Source of the DNA: Aspidapion aeneum
Taxonomy: Eukaryota > Arthropoda > Insecta > Coleoptera > Brentidae
Direction of reading: 5' to 3'
Assembly (NCBI GenBank): GCA_963576565.1
Contig: OY755042.1
Coordinates: 111,529,314-111,593,313, forward strand
Length of the DNA: 64,000 bases
Shown: piece after piece, positions 1-11,278 of the stretch
Layout of the letters: every line of letters starts with the position of its first letter
How positions within the stretch are numbered: position 1 is the first letter of the stretch
Program-made: the position numbers and the translations under genes
Notes under the pieces: model-generated
Databases searched by the model: none
Told to the model about the DNA's origin: nothing
The model's input: only the letters and a program-made list of their open reading frames with translations

Positions 1-198
1 CTTTAAACATATTGACAGCATATTGAAGCAAATTGATAGAAATTTATATTGAAGTATGTTGATTGAAATAATATTGATGCTCATGTTGACGTTTATGAGG
101 TATATTGAACAGTCAAAGTACTTATCGTATTGATAGAGTTAGGTATATTGATATATTGCATTCATATCCTCAATACATAAAAAAGGAAACAAGCTGGA

Positions 199-480
199 TT
201 AGAGAGGAAGTTCAGTAACCAGTATTCTAAATAGATTGTAGGGTAGGATTCTTAGAGATCTAATAGAGAATGATTTTAATGGAGAAGAAGAAGTGGGTTT
301 GGTGCAGGCAGATCTTGTAGTGATAATGTTTTTTGTCTTAAACAAGTAGTTAAGAAAGGGAGCGCCAGAAATATAGAGACTCATGTTACCTTTATGGACC
401 TACAAAAAGCATATGATACCGTTCCAGTATTATGGACAGTGTTAGGGCAAACTAATATCAATAATACATGGGCGCACACA
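199..480 (+). pseudogene. LINE family A reverse transcriptase fragment
   Basis: A fragment of a non-LTR retrotransposon reverse transcriptase. The plus strand reads SGFGAGRSCSDNVFCLKQ and then, in the same frame, VTFMDLQKAYDTVP, which carries the first catalytic aspartate of the polymerase (FxDxxxAYD type). The reading degrades upstream in stop codons and downstream of about base 480. The same family recurs at 2.6-3.3, 7.65-8.3 and 52.2-56.3 kb. The clade is not certain; the C-terminal half in other copies (ITKRQLxWYGHVQRM) suggests an RTE-like or related LINE. It is a dead fragment. Confidence 0.75.
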
Positions 481-484
481 AAAA

Positions 485-545
485 ATAGCATGAAATACGA
501 CATTATGAGGCCTCGGGCCCCCCCAAGACATATTCCTGGGTGCGT
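485..545 (+). repeat. Short C-rich repeat shared with 51.2 kb
   Basis: About 45 bases containing GGCCTCGGGCCCCCCCAAG and ending in CTGGGTGCG are almost identical to bases 51185-51230. It marks the junction between the LINE A fragment and the Jockey-like LINE and is probably the end of an unidentified dispersed repeat. Confidence 0.5.
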
Positions 546-564
546 TACTGATCATACATACATT

Positions 565-2625
565 TTTTTTTTATTTGTCAAACACACTGTGTTTTTTTTA
601 TTACAATCTAGTCAGTAAGACTAATTAGCAATTTTGTTTTAACTTAATTTACTAGAAAAGTCAGATTTAAACATAGGGTTCACTCAACAGTTCTCCCCGC
701 TTTGTTTAGTCTGTAACTCACAATTGTGTTGTGTTTATAGCATTATTTTGTTTTATGTGTAATTCACTTAGTTTACTAGCTCAAACGGCTTCACTCTTTT
801 TAGTCTTCGAACTAGCATAGTATTGTCTAGAAGCTGAATTGCTTCCACATTCACATGCCGATGGAGTCTATCTTCATGGCTTTTTGCGTACTTTTTTATA
901 GTCTCTGCTACAGTTCCGATTTTTAGATCTCGATGAAGGTCACTATTTCGAACGTACCAAGGTGCATTCACAATGTTTCTTAATACTTTATTTTGAAATC
1001 TCTGTACAACTAGAATGTTACTCTCTTTAGCACAACCCCATAGTTGAATACCATATGTCCATACTGGTTTCAGTATTTGTCTATAAAGTAGTAACTTATT
1101 ATGAATTGTTAAATTGGACTTCCTTCCAATTAGCCAGTTCATTTTTCTATACCTTATCTCAAGTTCTTCTTTTTTTTTCTTAACATGTGCTTTCCAGCGC
1201 AATTTGGGATCAAGTGTCATACCTAGATATTTTGCCTGATTCGAATATGGTACTGGAATGTTGTTAATTGTTATTTGTATGTGATTTATATTTTTGTTTG
1301 TAAAATCAACATGAATTGATTTGGTTTCATTTAATTTTATTCGCCACTTTGTGGTCCAACTGTGAACTTGGGTGACTGCATCCTGAAGTTTTTCTATGCA
1401 TTTTTCAATAGATTTTTCTACCGTCAATAAACCAGTATCATCGGCAAATGTTGCTAAGTGACAATTTTCTGGCTTTGGGATATCACAAGTGAATAATAAA
1501 TATAGATAAGGGCCTAGTACGCTACCCTGGGGACGCCTGCTTGAATTTCTCTTAAAGTTGAGTATGAGTCTTCCTGTTTTACTCTAAAATGTCTATCAGA
1601 TATGTATGATTCCAAAATATCCGAATATTGTTTTGGCAGAAACCGTTTTAGTTTAAAATTAAGGCCTTCATGCCACCCACACTTTGTCAAATGCTTGTGC
1701 TACATCTAGAAAAACTGCAGAACAAACTTTTCCCTCTTCTAGTGCTTTTTCTATTATATTAGTAATTCTGTGTACTTGATCTATCGTGGAATGCTTGTCT
1801 CGAAAACCAAATTGATGAGATGGAATAATTTCTTGTCTTTCTATGATGGGTTTTATTCTTTTAAGCAATAATTTTTCATAGAGCTTGGATATAATTGGCA
1901 GCAAAGATATTGGCCTGTAAGATGACACGTCATGGAGTGGTTTTCCCGGTTTTGGAATCATGATAACTTCTGCAACTTTCCACAGTTTAGGTACATACCT
2001 AAGCCTAAAAGACGCATTAATTAGGTTGCATAGTTTTACGATAGCTTTTCTGGGGAGTTGTTTTATGACTACCCCGTTAATAAGATCATACCCTGGGGCT
2101 TTTTTCGAATTAATATTTTTGATTTCTGTTAATATTTCTTTTGGTGATGTAAGCTTAATATGGTCCTCGATTTGATGGGGTTCATTTAAATGAAAGTGTT
2201 CATCTGGTGCTTCGTGGGGCTGAAATGTTTTTTCTAAATGACTTGCAAAAATATCTGCTTTTTCTTCGTTACTCCTTGCCCACTGGTTGTTAGATTTTCG
2301 TATGGGTGGAATTTGGATAATTGGTCTTTTAAAATCTTTGATTGCTTTCCAAAGGGAATAGTCGGTATTTTTATCATCTGTAAGTTCATTAAGAAAATGG
2401 TTAATAGATTCATTTTTTATTACTAGAATTTCTCGCCTAATGCGCTGCGTCATGTTGTTGAGATTTGTTTTGTCCCGGGGATCACGGCTTTGCTGCCACT
2501 TTCTTCTTAGTTTCCTTTTTTCCAATATAAGGTCTCTAATTTCCTTTGGATAGTTTTTTCCCTTAAAAATTCTCTTTGGTTTTGGACTGTTTTCCCAAGC
2601 TGCTTGTTGAATATTTGTAACAAAA
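565..2625 (-). mobile_element. Jockey-like LINE, 5'-truncated (LINE B)
   Basis: A minus-strand non-LTR retrotransposon copy keeping the reverse transcriptase and 3' region but lacking the endonuclease and gag-like ORF. It is cut at about 2625, where a family A LINE begins on the other strand. The 3' side (about 565-767) is non-coding and ends in T-rich plus-strand sequence, consistent with a poly(A) tail. Only two frameshifts interrupt the coding part, so the copy is comparatively young. Assignment to Jockey rests on the remembered motif style (GVPQGSVLGP, FADDT). Confidence 0.85.
768..2625 (-). pseudogene. Reverse transcriptase of Jockey-like LINE, two frameshifts
   Basis: RNA-templated DNA polymerase used in target-primed retrotransposition. 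Reading 5' to 3' on the minus strand: an I/Jockey-type linker, the fingers segment (KKAPGYD, PKPGKP, YRPISLLP), the palm motif FLDVAQAFD with the first catalytic Asp near 1700, the frame break, then GVP-QGSVLGP near 1530 and FADDTG near 1440 holding the catalytic Asp pair, and a long C-terminal thumb/connection region ending at 768. Break one is a 4-bp duplication (GTGGGTGG) near 1673-1680. Break two is loss of one C in the GVPQG codons near 1530. Repairing neither is possible without these indels, so it is a pseudogene, though a recent one. Confidence 0.88.
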
Positions 2626-2627
2626 TA

Positions 2628-3330
2628 TCATACATACATAAAAGCTATAAAAGAACTATACAAAGGGTCAAAATCTAAAATTAAAATTGAAATACGACTT
2701 TCAAAATAATTCCTGGTAACGAAAGGGTTAAAACATGTTGTGTGGATGTTGTATCTTTCCCACACTTTTTAAAATAAATATATATCGCAGTTGCTCTAAA
2801 AAACTGGAAACGTAACGTGCACGGCATGGGAATACAACTTAACGATAGATGTACCATATACACACTACAGTTTACTGACGACCAAGTAAAAAGTTAACGG
2901 AACAATACCAAAAGTAGGGATTAAAAGTGAACGTCGACAAAACCCAGTACAAAGAACAAACGAAAATGGAAAGTGTCGAAATGGATGCAATAAGATCAAT
3001 GAGAATATCTAGAACAGATCACATAAGAAATAATAGGAATTGAAGGAAGCATAACGGATGACATCACTAAAAGACAACTAAGATGGTACGGCCATGTACA
3101 ACGCATGAACGACAAAAGATTACCAAAGCACGTCCTAGAATGGCAACCAATAGGGCACAGAAAAAGAGGGCGTCCTAAACTAGAATGGCAACAGTCAATC
3201 CAAAGATCAATGTCTCAAAAAAACCTGACAGAAGATGATTGTCAGGATCAAAGGAGGTGGAGAATAGGCGTTGGAACACGTAGAAAAGCGTTCTAAACGA
3301 CATAGTAGTATAGTCCTTGCAATACCCCAA
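2628..3330 (+). mobile_element. LINE family A, 3' fragment with internal deletions
   Basis: Plus-strand remnant of the same LINE family as at 52-56 kb. Recognisable pieces are the segment before the GLRQG motif (2640-2730), the region around the YADD box (2790-2890, disrupted), an internal deletion, then DDITKRQLRWYGHVQRM and the conserved tail to KRGRPKLEWQQS (3050-3200). It ends near 3315 in a TAGTAG-like tail seen in other copies. It abuts the Jockey-like LINE tail to tail. Confidence 0.75.
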
Positions 3331-4870
3331 GTCCCTTTGCTATCCTTTTTTATTTTTCTGCTATAAAGAAGACAGAAAATAGCTTCGAAAATCATTGTTG
3401 GCCCCAGATTGCAGTTGGCAGTTGCAAGCCTGTCTGTCTATCAAAGTTTAAATTGACAATGAAAGTAAACTTTCAAAACAAAAAATTTTTGCCAAGTAGT
3501 CAAAGTATTTTGTAAAGTAGATATTTAGAAGTATTCACATATTCTCAGAAAAATAGTCAAGAAAATTGGCGACAAAGATAAACTGTTCATACGAAAATTC
3601 CACGCTTTTTTTGATCTTCAGTCCCATTCGTAACTATAGAGCAGAATTTCAAGAAATACAGTAATAGGTAATGACAAAAAGTATTGAAGCCCTTCAAAAC
3701 AACGCCTTTAAAAAACTAATTCAAAAAGTTTGTAAAACTACTGTTTAAAAAGATTTATAAAACAAGAAGACTGAAAAAAATGAGCTAAATTGGTGTCGTT
3801 CCTCTCGTCACAACTGAAGATGGCAGTTCACGGGATGGAGTTTTTTGGACGATGAGAATAAATTATTTTTGCGTAGTTGGTTTTTTAGTTAGATTTTAGA
3901 TTTTCAGTTTTTTGGTTGGTTTTATTTTATTTTAAGAAAAAACGTTTACAAAACCATACAAATAAAGCTTAATATAATAATTTTCATCTTTTAATTTGAA
4001 CTTAATCCTATGAGCTGTTCTACTGTTCTACTGCAACATTTTAAACTTAGTAATTAGTAATACCCTCAATATAGCTTTTTGTAGTTTAAATATTGTGTCT
4101 GAAATATATTTTTTAATTCACTCACAAAGAGTCTGTCTCAATACTGTTTTTGTTGAAATTCCCAAAGCCTCTGTGGTTAAATCAGTTGGGAACTTCTTTA
4201 TACTTTTTAAAAGATCTATGTGTCCATCATAAAAAATGTGAGATTTTCATATGAACAACTTTTTTTATTAAAAATTATGATAAAATACTGTTTTAAGTTA
4301 CCATAAACAAAAAATATTAATGCTTATATACTTGTAACAAAGAAATGAGTATGTACTACATTAATATGAGTCGAGCTAAAGTTCATTTGTGGAAACTACA
4401 AATAATATTAATTTAACTTTTAGTAAGTTATTATGCTTAGGAAATTTAAAAACTTCAATTTACAAAAAATATAATATAAACAGGGCCTAATCCTATTTTT
4501 AAATCATAATTTTTACCAAAACAAAATGCAAAGCTTAGCTCAACTCCAGCTCAAAATACATTGGAGAAAATAACATTTTTGAAAAAATTAAATAATCACT
4601 AATTTATCGTTTGTTCATGGTTTGTATTTCTATGGTCAGTCGCACTGAAAATCTTCCGATGTAGAAACTTTGGCCAATTGTTCATAAATTTTTCACTACA
4701 TAAAATCATTTTGGGAGAGAAACTTTTCTCAAAAAACTATTCCAAATCAGAATCAGAATTTAAATAAAATATAAGCGATAATCTTTCAAAGTCAGAAATT
4801 TCAAAACAATTGACAGTTTAAACACCGATCCATCACCCTTATTATAAAGGGTGGTGACCGACTATATTAA
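3331..4870. other. AT-rich sequence, nothing recognised
   Basis: About 1.5 kb of AT-rich DNA with stops in all frames. I see no coding signature, TIR pair or tandem repeat that I can support. Confidence 0.5.
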
Positions 4871-4922
4871 CCTTAAGTAACTGATAATTAGTTTTGCAGC
4901 ATCCATTATCAGTTACCTTAGG
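4871..4922. repeat. Small hairpin (18-bp arms)
   Basis: Bases 4871-4888 and 4905-4922 are inverted copies (CCTTAAGTAACTGATAAT against ATTATCAGTTACCTTAGG, 16 of 18 pair) around a 16-base loop. It could be the centre of a decayed palindromic MITE; a small hairpin RNA is possible but unsupported. Confidence 0.6.
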
Positions 4923-5440
4923 AACCTATGGTTTAAAACTGAATTAAGAATACACATGCGTTTTGTTATCAGAATTACGGGGTGATTAAGCAAAAGGACT
5001 AGCCTTATTGCAAAGAGTATAGTATTGAATCTACATTGAAGCGTTGTAATGAGACCTCAATACGTATTAATCAATTCATATTGATCAATAATATTGACCG
5101 TCTAGGGGCTTATTACTTGATCACACTACAATGCGAGGTCATAGTCCTACTTAGAACAAACGCTATCACTAGCTTGTAAACTATCACTTTCTTCGAGTAC
5201 GACCACTTTCTTTGACTTTTACTCTTTAGCTCTACTTACATTTCACATTAAATTTCTCCGCCGATAGACCAGGAGCTAGGCAAAAATTATTATTACGAAA
5301 TTTTAAGAATAATTTCAAAAATAGCTGCTTTTTGAATTGTGTTTTTTCTTCTTTAAGTAAATGAAGTCATCCTCGACATCGTTTATCCACCTTCTTCATC
5401 ACCCTCTAACTTTTCTTCCAGCAAGTCTTCAGATCATTAT
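4923..5440. other. AT-rich spacer, nothing recognised
   Basis: Non-coding sequence between the hairpin and the satellite at 5.45 kb. No feature can be supported. Confidence 0.45.
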
Positions 5441-5444
5441 TTTA

Positions 5445-5850
5445 TATATAGTTTGTAAAATATGAATTTTCAAAGTTTTGCCATTTTGGTCTTATGGGTT
5501 TCCCTATACTAAAAATCGCAAAATGACGTTTTTTGGAATCTCGACTCACTCAGTGGTTTTTTCGTATCTGTATGACGCCACAATACTGCAACTCGGTGCT
5601 TTTTTTAATAACCTGTATAGTTTGTAAAATATGAATTATCAAAGTTTTGCCATTTTGGTCTTATGGGTTTCCCTATACTAAAAATCGCTAAATGACGTTT
5701 TTTGGAATCTCAACACATTCAGTGGTTTTTTCGTATCTGTATGACACCACAATACTGCAACTCGGTGTTTTTTTTCATAAACTGTATAGTTTGTAAAATA
5801 TGAATTTTCAAAGTTTTGCCATTTTGGTCTTATGGGTTTCCCTATATTTT
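5445..5850 (+). repeat. 170-bp tandem satellite, about 2.4 units
   Basis: Units contain GTATAGTTTGTAAAATATG, GCCATTTTGGTCTTATGGG, AAATGACGTTTTTTGGAATC and GCAACTCGGTG. The key words recur at about 170-base intervals. The same satellite forms a longer array, in the same orientation, at 49.7-50.7 kb, so it is a dispersed satellite family. Confidence 0.85.
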
Positions 5851-6600
5851 TTTTGAGAGGAAAAACAAATATCTTAGAAACTTCAAAATTTTTTTGTTTG
5901 TTAAATATTGTGAATGAACCAAGTTTTGTTAAACTGACATTATTTTTGCAAAAAAACAAAAAAAATTACGGTTTTTTTTATTTTTCTCGAATTTTTTTTT
6001 TTTTTTCTGTATGTTACTTTTTCTCCAACTGTCAACTTTCGCCGTAAATCGCAATATAACGATTCCCTGTCCCTTTTTACCCCCCAAAACCTAACCCGCA
6101 AGGCCCATGCTCACGCATTTATTTTTTTAACTTCATTTTTCACCGCTCTACAATTTCCAATGCTTTAAGTCCTGTTAGTAAATATATTTTTTTTACCTTA
6201 AAATAAAGTTATTCTACTGGGCTATTTGTGATTTGTCATTAAAGTGTCTGTCAATATATTATTGAAATTGTTTTTGTTGAACAAAAATAAAAAATGGAAA
6301 CACGATGTGTTGTTTGTAAAAACTAGTTTTATAGGAGTGAAAAGCCGTTTTCTTTCTTGAAGTAAGTAGCCTTGATTATTTAAAAAACTTTGTTTGTACC
6401 TAATCGCAGTATACATATATCCAGTTATAAATTGAAAATCAAACGTCCGCGAACTTTCAAAACCACAGAATATCATCGGAGAGTAAAATTGAAAAAGGAA
6501 AGATAGCAGCTCCAGCGCAGCTTGCTCTCTCTACAAAAAATATCAATATTTTTGCCTCACTTTGTATATATGTAAAGGCCTATCCAGTTATATATATATA
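5851..6600. other. AT-rich sequence, nothing recognised
   Basis: Homopolymer-rich DNA with only short, low-complexity open frames. No element ends were identified. Confidence 0.45.
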
Positions 6601-6612
6601 TAAAGATCATTG

Positions 6613-6882
6613 GTCCTATACTAATACTATCAATTAAATTGCAAAAAACCTCATAAATTGTTACTTTTGTGTACCACTTTTCGCTTAATTAATTTGGCGG
6701 TGAATAAAATATTGTTGTATTATCTTTTAATCGCAGTTTTGTTTTCTTTTTATTTAAATTGCATGTTTATTCCCTCGACATATAGGGTCAGAGACATCAG
6801 TCCCTGATTTGCCAAATAAACATTTAGAAATAGAAAAGTAAGGAACTAATTTTAAATTGCTTAAAGCTCATGGCGGGGAGGC
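6613..6882 (+). repeat. Direct repeat copy 1 of 2
   Basis: About 260 bases starting CCTATACTAATACTATCAAT and ending GCTCATGGCGGGGAGG recur at 7376-7622 with few differences. A hAT-type end (CAGTGGCGTAGCGTGG) starts immediately after this copy at 6882 and no partner end was found, so the pair could be a local duplication disturbed by a later insertion. Confidence 0.8.
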
Positions 6883-7375
6883 AGTGGCGTAGCGTGGTGG
6901 GGGGGCGCGCGGGATTCACAGTTCTTTACAGTCACAACTAATTTTGTTTACCCATGTTAAGGGGTTCTTGTTTAAAATGGTACCGCGAATTTGTCCTATG
7001 CATGGGTATTCTAGCTATAAGGTAAAATACAAAATACAACTTTTTCTTGATGAACAATTTAATCAAAGAGAATTATATTGTTTTTTTTGTTTAATTTTTT
7101 AGTCAGTATAGTCTCAAAGCTGCCATTCAGTGTCGAGGAATGACCAAAACTCCTAGAGTACCTATGGTACGAAACAGAAAAACGACATTATAAATAAAAC
7201 TTTTGGACTATACATATCCTGTTTTCCTCTTCCAACTGGTTTACCATACCCAATTCGATTACATGACAGCTCTGTATGTGTGAAAAGATTAAAAAATCGC
7301 ACCCTGGGCCTAGAGAACCCATCAATTTACCACTGCAAAACGCAGTCGATATTTACATAAAATATACGTTTAGTC

Positions 7376-7622
7376 CTATACTAATACTATCAATTAAATT
7401 AAAAAACCTCATAAATTGTTACTTTTGTGTACCACTTTTCGCTTAATTAATTTGGCGGTGAATAAAATATTGTTGTATTATCTTTTAGTCGCAGTTTTGT
7501 TTTCTTTTTATTTAAATTGCATGTTTATTCCCTCGACTTATATAGGGTCAGAGACATCAGTCCCTGCCTGATTTGCCAAATAAACATTTAGAAAAATTCC
7601 TTAACGCTCATGGCGGGGAGGG
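7376..7622 (+). repeat. Direct repeat copy 2 of 2
   Basis: Second copy of the segment at 6613-6882, same orientation, about 490 bases downstream. No terminal TG..CA or primer-binding site is visible, so I do not call the pair LTRs. Confidence 0.8.
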
Positions 7623-7649
7623 GAGGTTTAACTTTACGTTAGGTGCGCT

Positions 7650-8340
7650 CAATAACTGCCTTCCGTAGGTCTCTACTCTACTACTACAAAGTTAGTTTAG
7701 AACATTTTTCTACGTTGCCCGACGCCTATTCTCAACCTCATTCGATCCTTTCATTATTTTCCGTCAGGATTTTTTGACTGATTGATCTTTGGGTTGACTG
7801 TGGCCATTCCAGTATAGGAATCCCTTTTTCTGCGCCCTATTGGTTGCCATTCTAGGACCTGCTTAGGTAGTCTTTAATCGTTTATCCGTTGTACATGGTC
7901 GTACCATATCAGTTGCCTTTTAGTAATGTCATCCGTTATTCTTCCCTCGATTCACATTCTTTATTTTATATTTTTTATATGATCTGTTCTAGATATTCAC
8001 ATTGATGTTCTTATTGCATCCATTTCGACACTTTCCATTTTTGTTTTGTATTTTTCTGTTACGCGACAAGTCTTTATTCCATACAACAGCGTACTTTTCA
8101 TCATTGTCTCATATATGTAAAATTTTACATTATTTTTTATCTCTCTGCTCCATAAAATACTGTTAAGACATCCAATAACCTTTTTTGCTTTCACTATTCT
8201 TTTTTACAGTTCTTTATAGTCCGTTCCGGTCCAAGTATGCATGCTCATTGCATAAAGATATTGTTTGCCCATTGAGTAGTTCTAATTCATTTGATTCCTT
8301 TTCCATACATAAGTACTGTGTCTTGCAAAGTAATTACTTT
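7650..8340 (-). mobile_element. LINE family A, 3' fragment
   Basis: Minus-strand copy of family A. The clearest stretch is the C-terminal RT region at 7997-8194 (KKVIGCLNSILWSREIK, then KSTLLYGIKTCR), followed toward 7660 by decayed WYGHVQRM-type sequence. The 3' end lies near 7660-7675 in a CTACTACTA (TAG on the coding strand) tail. Multiple stops make it non-functional. Confidence 0.8.
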
Positions 8341-8540
8341 TTTATACAACTGTCTTGTAAAAGGGGGTTTTGCGCACGGAGAACACGATCTGAAAATGGC
8401 ATTTTGCGCACGCTGTGTGCAAAACGTTTTGCACACGCTTATGTCATTTTTGCGCACGCCTATGTCATTTCTGCATACGGGTCTCCCGTCATTGTGATTT
8501 TTGTTGTTGTCACCCATCAATATAAGTTGGCTTAGTTCTG
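8341..8540. repeat. GCGCACG-rich segment with 22-bp perfect palindrome
   Basis: GCGCACG and its variants recur between 8365 and 8460. Bases 8415-8436 form a perfect palindrome (arm GTGTGCAAAAC). The theme TTTGCACAC/GTGTGCAAA recurs at 8717 and 8779, and TTACGCACACAGTGCG at 8822, so this is probably debris of one palindromic MITE family. Confidence 0.55.
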
Positions 8541-8699
8541 TAGCAACGGTCACTGCTCGTATGTTTTGTTGATTAGATACGTCAAAAAATTGTTGAATTT
8601 TTAAAGTTTTGTTGTAAAAATGTCGGAAATAAAAACAAGTTAAATTAAAATTTGATTTTTCTTTCTTTATTAGCAGTCGTATAAAAAATATTGTAAAAA

Positions 8700-8806
8700 A
8701 CTCGTTTGAAAACCTCTTTGCACACTCCCTCGACTTGTAGACCTCGCCTTCGGCTCGGTCTACCAAACTGTCTGGATCGTGTGCAAAGAGTCGTTTTCAA
8801 ACCTTG
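8700..8806. repeat. Palindromic MITE-like repeat
   Basis: Imperfect inverted arms CTCGTTTGAAAACCTCTTTG (left) and GAGTCGTTTTCAAACC (right) flank a core containing CTCGCCTTCGGCTCGG, itself a hairpin. No TSD could be fixed. Confidence 0.5.
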
Positions 8807-8819
8807 TTGTTTAAATAAC

Positions 8820-9130
8820 TATTACGCACACAGTGCGTAAAAAATACTTTTACACACGCTAGATTTCAAATTGAGCTTTAGGCCTAATCAGACTTAACTC
8901 ATTTATAAACTCAACAAAATTTTTTTTTGCTGTTTTAATGTAAAAAATACCAAACATATTTAAATGTAAAACTAAGCTGTTTATGTAACTAGGAAAAATG
9001 TTGTACCTAACTCTTGCGGAAAGTGCCCTTTTCGCCCTTAACGGCATGCCCGAATTGCACCAAGCGTCGTTCGGGCAACTGCCGTTGCGTGCGTAAAAGT
9101 ATCACTTTCAGCACTAGTTTGGTAAATAAC
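8820..9130. repeat. Region bounded by AAATAACTATT and inverted GCGTAAAAGTA words
   Basis: TACTTTTACACACG near 8850 and CGTGCGTAAAAGTA near 9095 are inverted, and AAATAACTATT occurs at both outer sides (8814, 9123). It looks like a decayed foldback element but the termini do not pair well. Confidence 0.35.
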
Positions 9131-9266
9131 TATTCTGATATCTGTGTTGTAAAAATAAAAGACAAAACTATTTAAAAACTTGTGTTAATAGGACAATACC
9201 TCTTTTATAGTACTAAGTTTATTGTGTTTTGGTCCAGAAGGTGGGAAGTTATGGTAGTATAATATA

Positions 9267-9451
9267 CAGTCGAACCTCTATAACTCGAACCTGAAGGGAC
9301 AACCAAAACAGTTCGAGTTATGGAGAGTTCGAGTTATAGAAACTCGAGTTACATAGGTTAAAATACATGTAAAAAGTGCAGGGACCTCTTAGAAGGTTCG
9401 AGTTATAGAGGGGTTCGAGTTATAGAGGTTCGAGTTAGAGAGGTTCGACTG
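9267..9451. mobile_element. pogo/Tigger-type MITE, TA target site
   Basis: A 185-bp non-autonomous DNA transposon. It starts CAGTCGAACCTCTATAACTC and ends with its complement (AGGTTCGACTG), flanked by TA on both sides (9265-9266, 9452-9453). Interior copies of TTCGAGTTATAGAG repeat the terminal motif. CAGT ends with TA duplication are typical of pogo/Tigger elements of the Tc1-mariner superfamily. No coding capacity. Confidence 0.88.
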
Positions 9452-9531
9452 TACGTAGTTTTAGATTGTATTTCGCGGATAATTTAGACCAATACTTTAA
9501 CCACGCTGTCATATTTTATGGTTTGTAATTA

Positions 9532-9759
9532 CAGCGGCGTAGCGTGGAAGGGACGCGGGGGGTTCGTCGCCAAACACCCCCACCCGCCTTGAGGGTACTG
9601 ACGCCCCATGGGTTTCCTAAGCTTTATTAAGTAGCAGGGCCGTCAAAGTGAGATCGAGGGGACGGCAAATCGGCCATCTAATAAAAAGAAAGTAAACTAT
9701 AGACATGATTAAAAAAAAGCCTTTGACCCTCCCGCCTCTTAAGGCACGCTACGCCGCTG
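9532..9759. mobile_element. hAT-type MITE (CAGCGGCGTAGCGTG ends)
   Basis: 228 bp. Termini CAGCGGCGTAGCGTG and CACGCTACGCCGCTG are perfect inverted repeats. Flanks TGTAATTA (9524-9531) and TGTAATGA (9760-9767) match at 7 of 8 bases, the 8-bp duplication of hAT elements. Same family as 24938-25285. Confidence 0.9.
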
Positions 9760-9809
9760 TGTAATGATGACCCTCCTATATTAAAATCTACGAGCCGCCA
9801 TTGCAATAA

Positions 9810-10045
9810 CTAGATAATTTTTAGCAAGTGTCTCCGCGGAACACAGCCGCATCCGTGCAGGAAGGCAGCCTGCTGCAGCTGGCCAGCTAGATCGCGAGCG
9901 AGCGGGAGTGCAGCTGAGGTCAAGGTCGGTTGCTGGCAGAGCCGCCTCCGCGTTTGAGGGGGCTCATTTCCCCCTCTCCCGCGCGACCCCCCTCCCAACA
10001 ACGACCCGCCTCCCTGTCCTATGGCCCTGCGTCACTGTCAAGGCT
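9810..10045. other. GC-rich island, no gene recognised
   Basis: A conspicuously GC- and CpG-rich stretch in an AT-rich window, including CGCGAGCGAGCGGG near 9891. Frames are open by chance on both strands and resemble no family I know. It may be a promoter-like piece of an unidentified element. Confidence 0.35.
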
Positions 10046-10257
10046 GGTCGGGTCAGGACAAGGTTATTTTTCTATGGCACAGAAATTAATAAAACAGAAA
10101 CATGTTACATTTTATTGCTTGGAAAATCATTCTTCTCGAATGTGACGCCATTTTGGCATGACGGACAAGGTAGTATCATTTATACCTCATCAAAATTAAA
10201 CTTATTTCTTTTATATTTCTATATCGCCCGGCCAAGTTTGGTTCAGTTCATTTTTTC

Positions 10258-10424
10258 GTCAAACATTTCAGCCCATAATTGACCTATCTAAAAATCTACT
10301 TCGGAATAAGCTAAACTTTGCAGAGTTGACAACCCCTCCAAGTTTCATGGACTTCCATAAAGTACTAAAATAGTTACGAAATTTCAAAAAACGTCGAAAT
10401 TGCCACTCACTCACTCACTCATGT
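10258..10424 (+). repeat. Repeat Y copy, ends in CACT microsatellite
   Basis: From AACATTTCAGCCCAT to a run of CACTCACTCACTCACTC. The same sequence, slightly longer, is at 24028-24210. It carries CCAAGTTTCATGGACTT and ACGTCGAAATTGCCACTCAC before the microsatellite. Confidence 0.75.
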
Positions 10425-10429
10425 ATAGA

Positions 10430-10925
10430 TCATCAAAATTTTACTACAAAGCTGAAATAAAGAAACGTTTGACATCATTTTTAAAAGTTAATAATATATT
10501 TTCAGAACATCAGTACGGGTTTAGACAAGGAAGGTCGACAAAAGACACTATAGAGAATGTTATAACAAAGGTTTATAAAGCTTTTAAACAGAACTTTTTC
10601 TTTGGCAGTGTTTATCAACCTCTCCAAAGTATTTGACACCGTGGATCATGCAATATTATTAATAAGACTAAAAGACATCGGAGCAAACAAAAATTTAAAT
10701 TATTTGAAAACTATTTATCTAATAGAACACAAATAGTAGAGATGGATGACGTACCTAGTAATAGAACTACAATAACATGTGGTGTACCACAGGGAATTGT
10801 CCTCGGTCCTGTGTTATTTAATATCTATATTTCGGACCTTTTTCAAGAAGATATAAGTGGAGAAATTGATAGTTACTGTGATGACACAGTCATCCAATTT
10901 GAAGGATTCGTGGTTTAGCTGCTGT
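10430..10925 (+). pseudogene. LINE family C reverse transcriptase fragment
   Basis: A broken non-LTR reverse transcriptase. Successive frames give NIFSEHQYGFRQGRSTKDTI (fingers), FINLSKVFDTVDHA (first catalytic Asp; frame shifted near 10610), CGVPQGIVLGPVLFNIYISD and YCDDTVIQFEGF, where the usual YADD/FADD box is YCDD. It ends soon after the catalytic box. The same Cys substitution occurs in the family C copy at 41.0-41.8 kb (FCDD). It begins abruptly inside the CACT microsatellite of repeat Y. Confidence 0.8.
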
Positions 10926-11278
10926 TAAAGATTTTGCTAAGGGTAGAGCGAGTGGAGGGATGTGCGTGTTTCTAAAAAAACAAAAATTTTTCCAATTGTT
11001 GAAGTATCTTTTTCTTCATCTGCTTACTTTACCAACCTTGTTCACTGATATCAATCGTTTTTCGAATCAATAACCCTTCATCTAGAAATGCTAACGATAT
11101 CTGCACAGGAATTATCAAAATTCTGCAAGTAAGAGCCGATATAGTAAATGATAATTTCAAAATATGAAATTAAATTTTGTGTTGTGCTAAAATTTTATTT
11201 TTATTATAGTTGAATATTATTCTCTTTTTTTAAATCTTAAGCACAAATGTAGAATTCTTCTTTCACCAATTGTTGATG
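10926..11278. other. AT-rich spacer, nothing recognised
   Basis: Between the family C fragment and the family D LINE. No coding or terminal-repeat signal. Confidence 0.4.

Noticed and set aside
2238..2426. Plus-strand frames over the Jockey-like LINE
   Set aside because: They are shadows of the reverse transcriptase on the minus strand, which shows clear RT motifs.
6613..7622. Pair of LTRs
   Set aside because: The direct repeats lack TG..CA ends, primer-binding site and polypurine tract, and the sequence between is not coding.
9908..10282. Protein-coding gene in the GC-rich island
   Set aside because: Two overlapping frames are open only because the stretch is GC-rich. The frames run on into AT-rich sequence with no recognisable domain.
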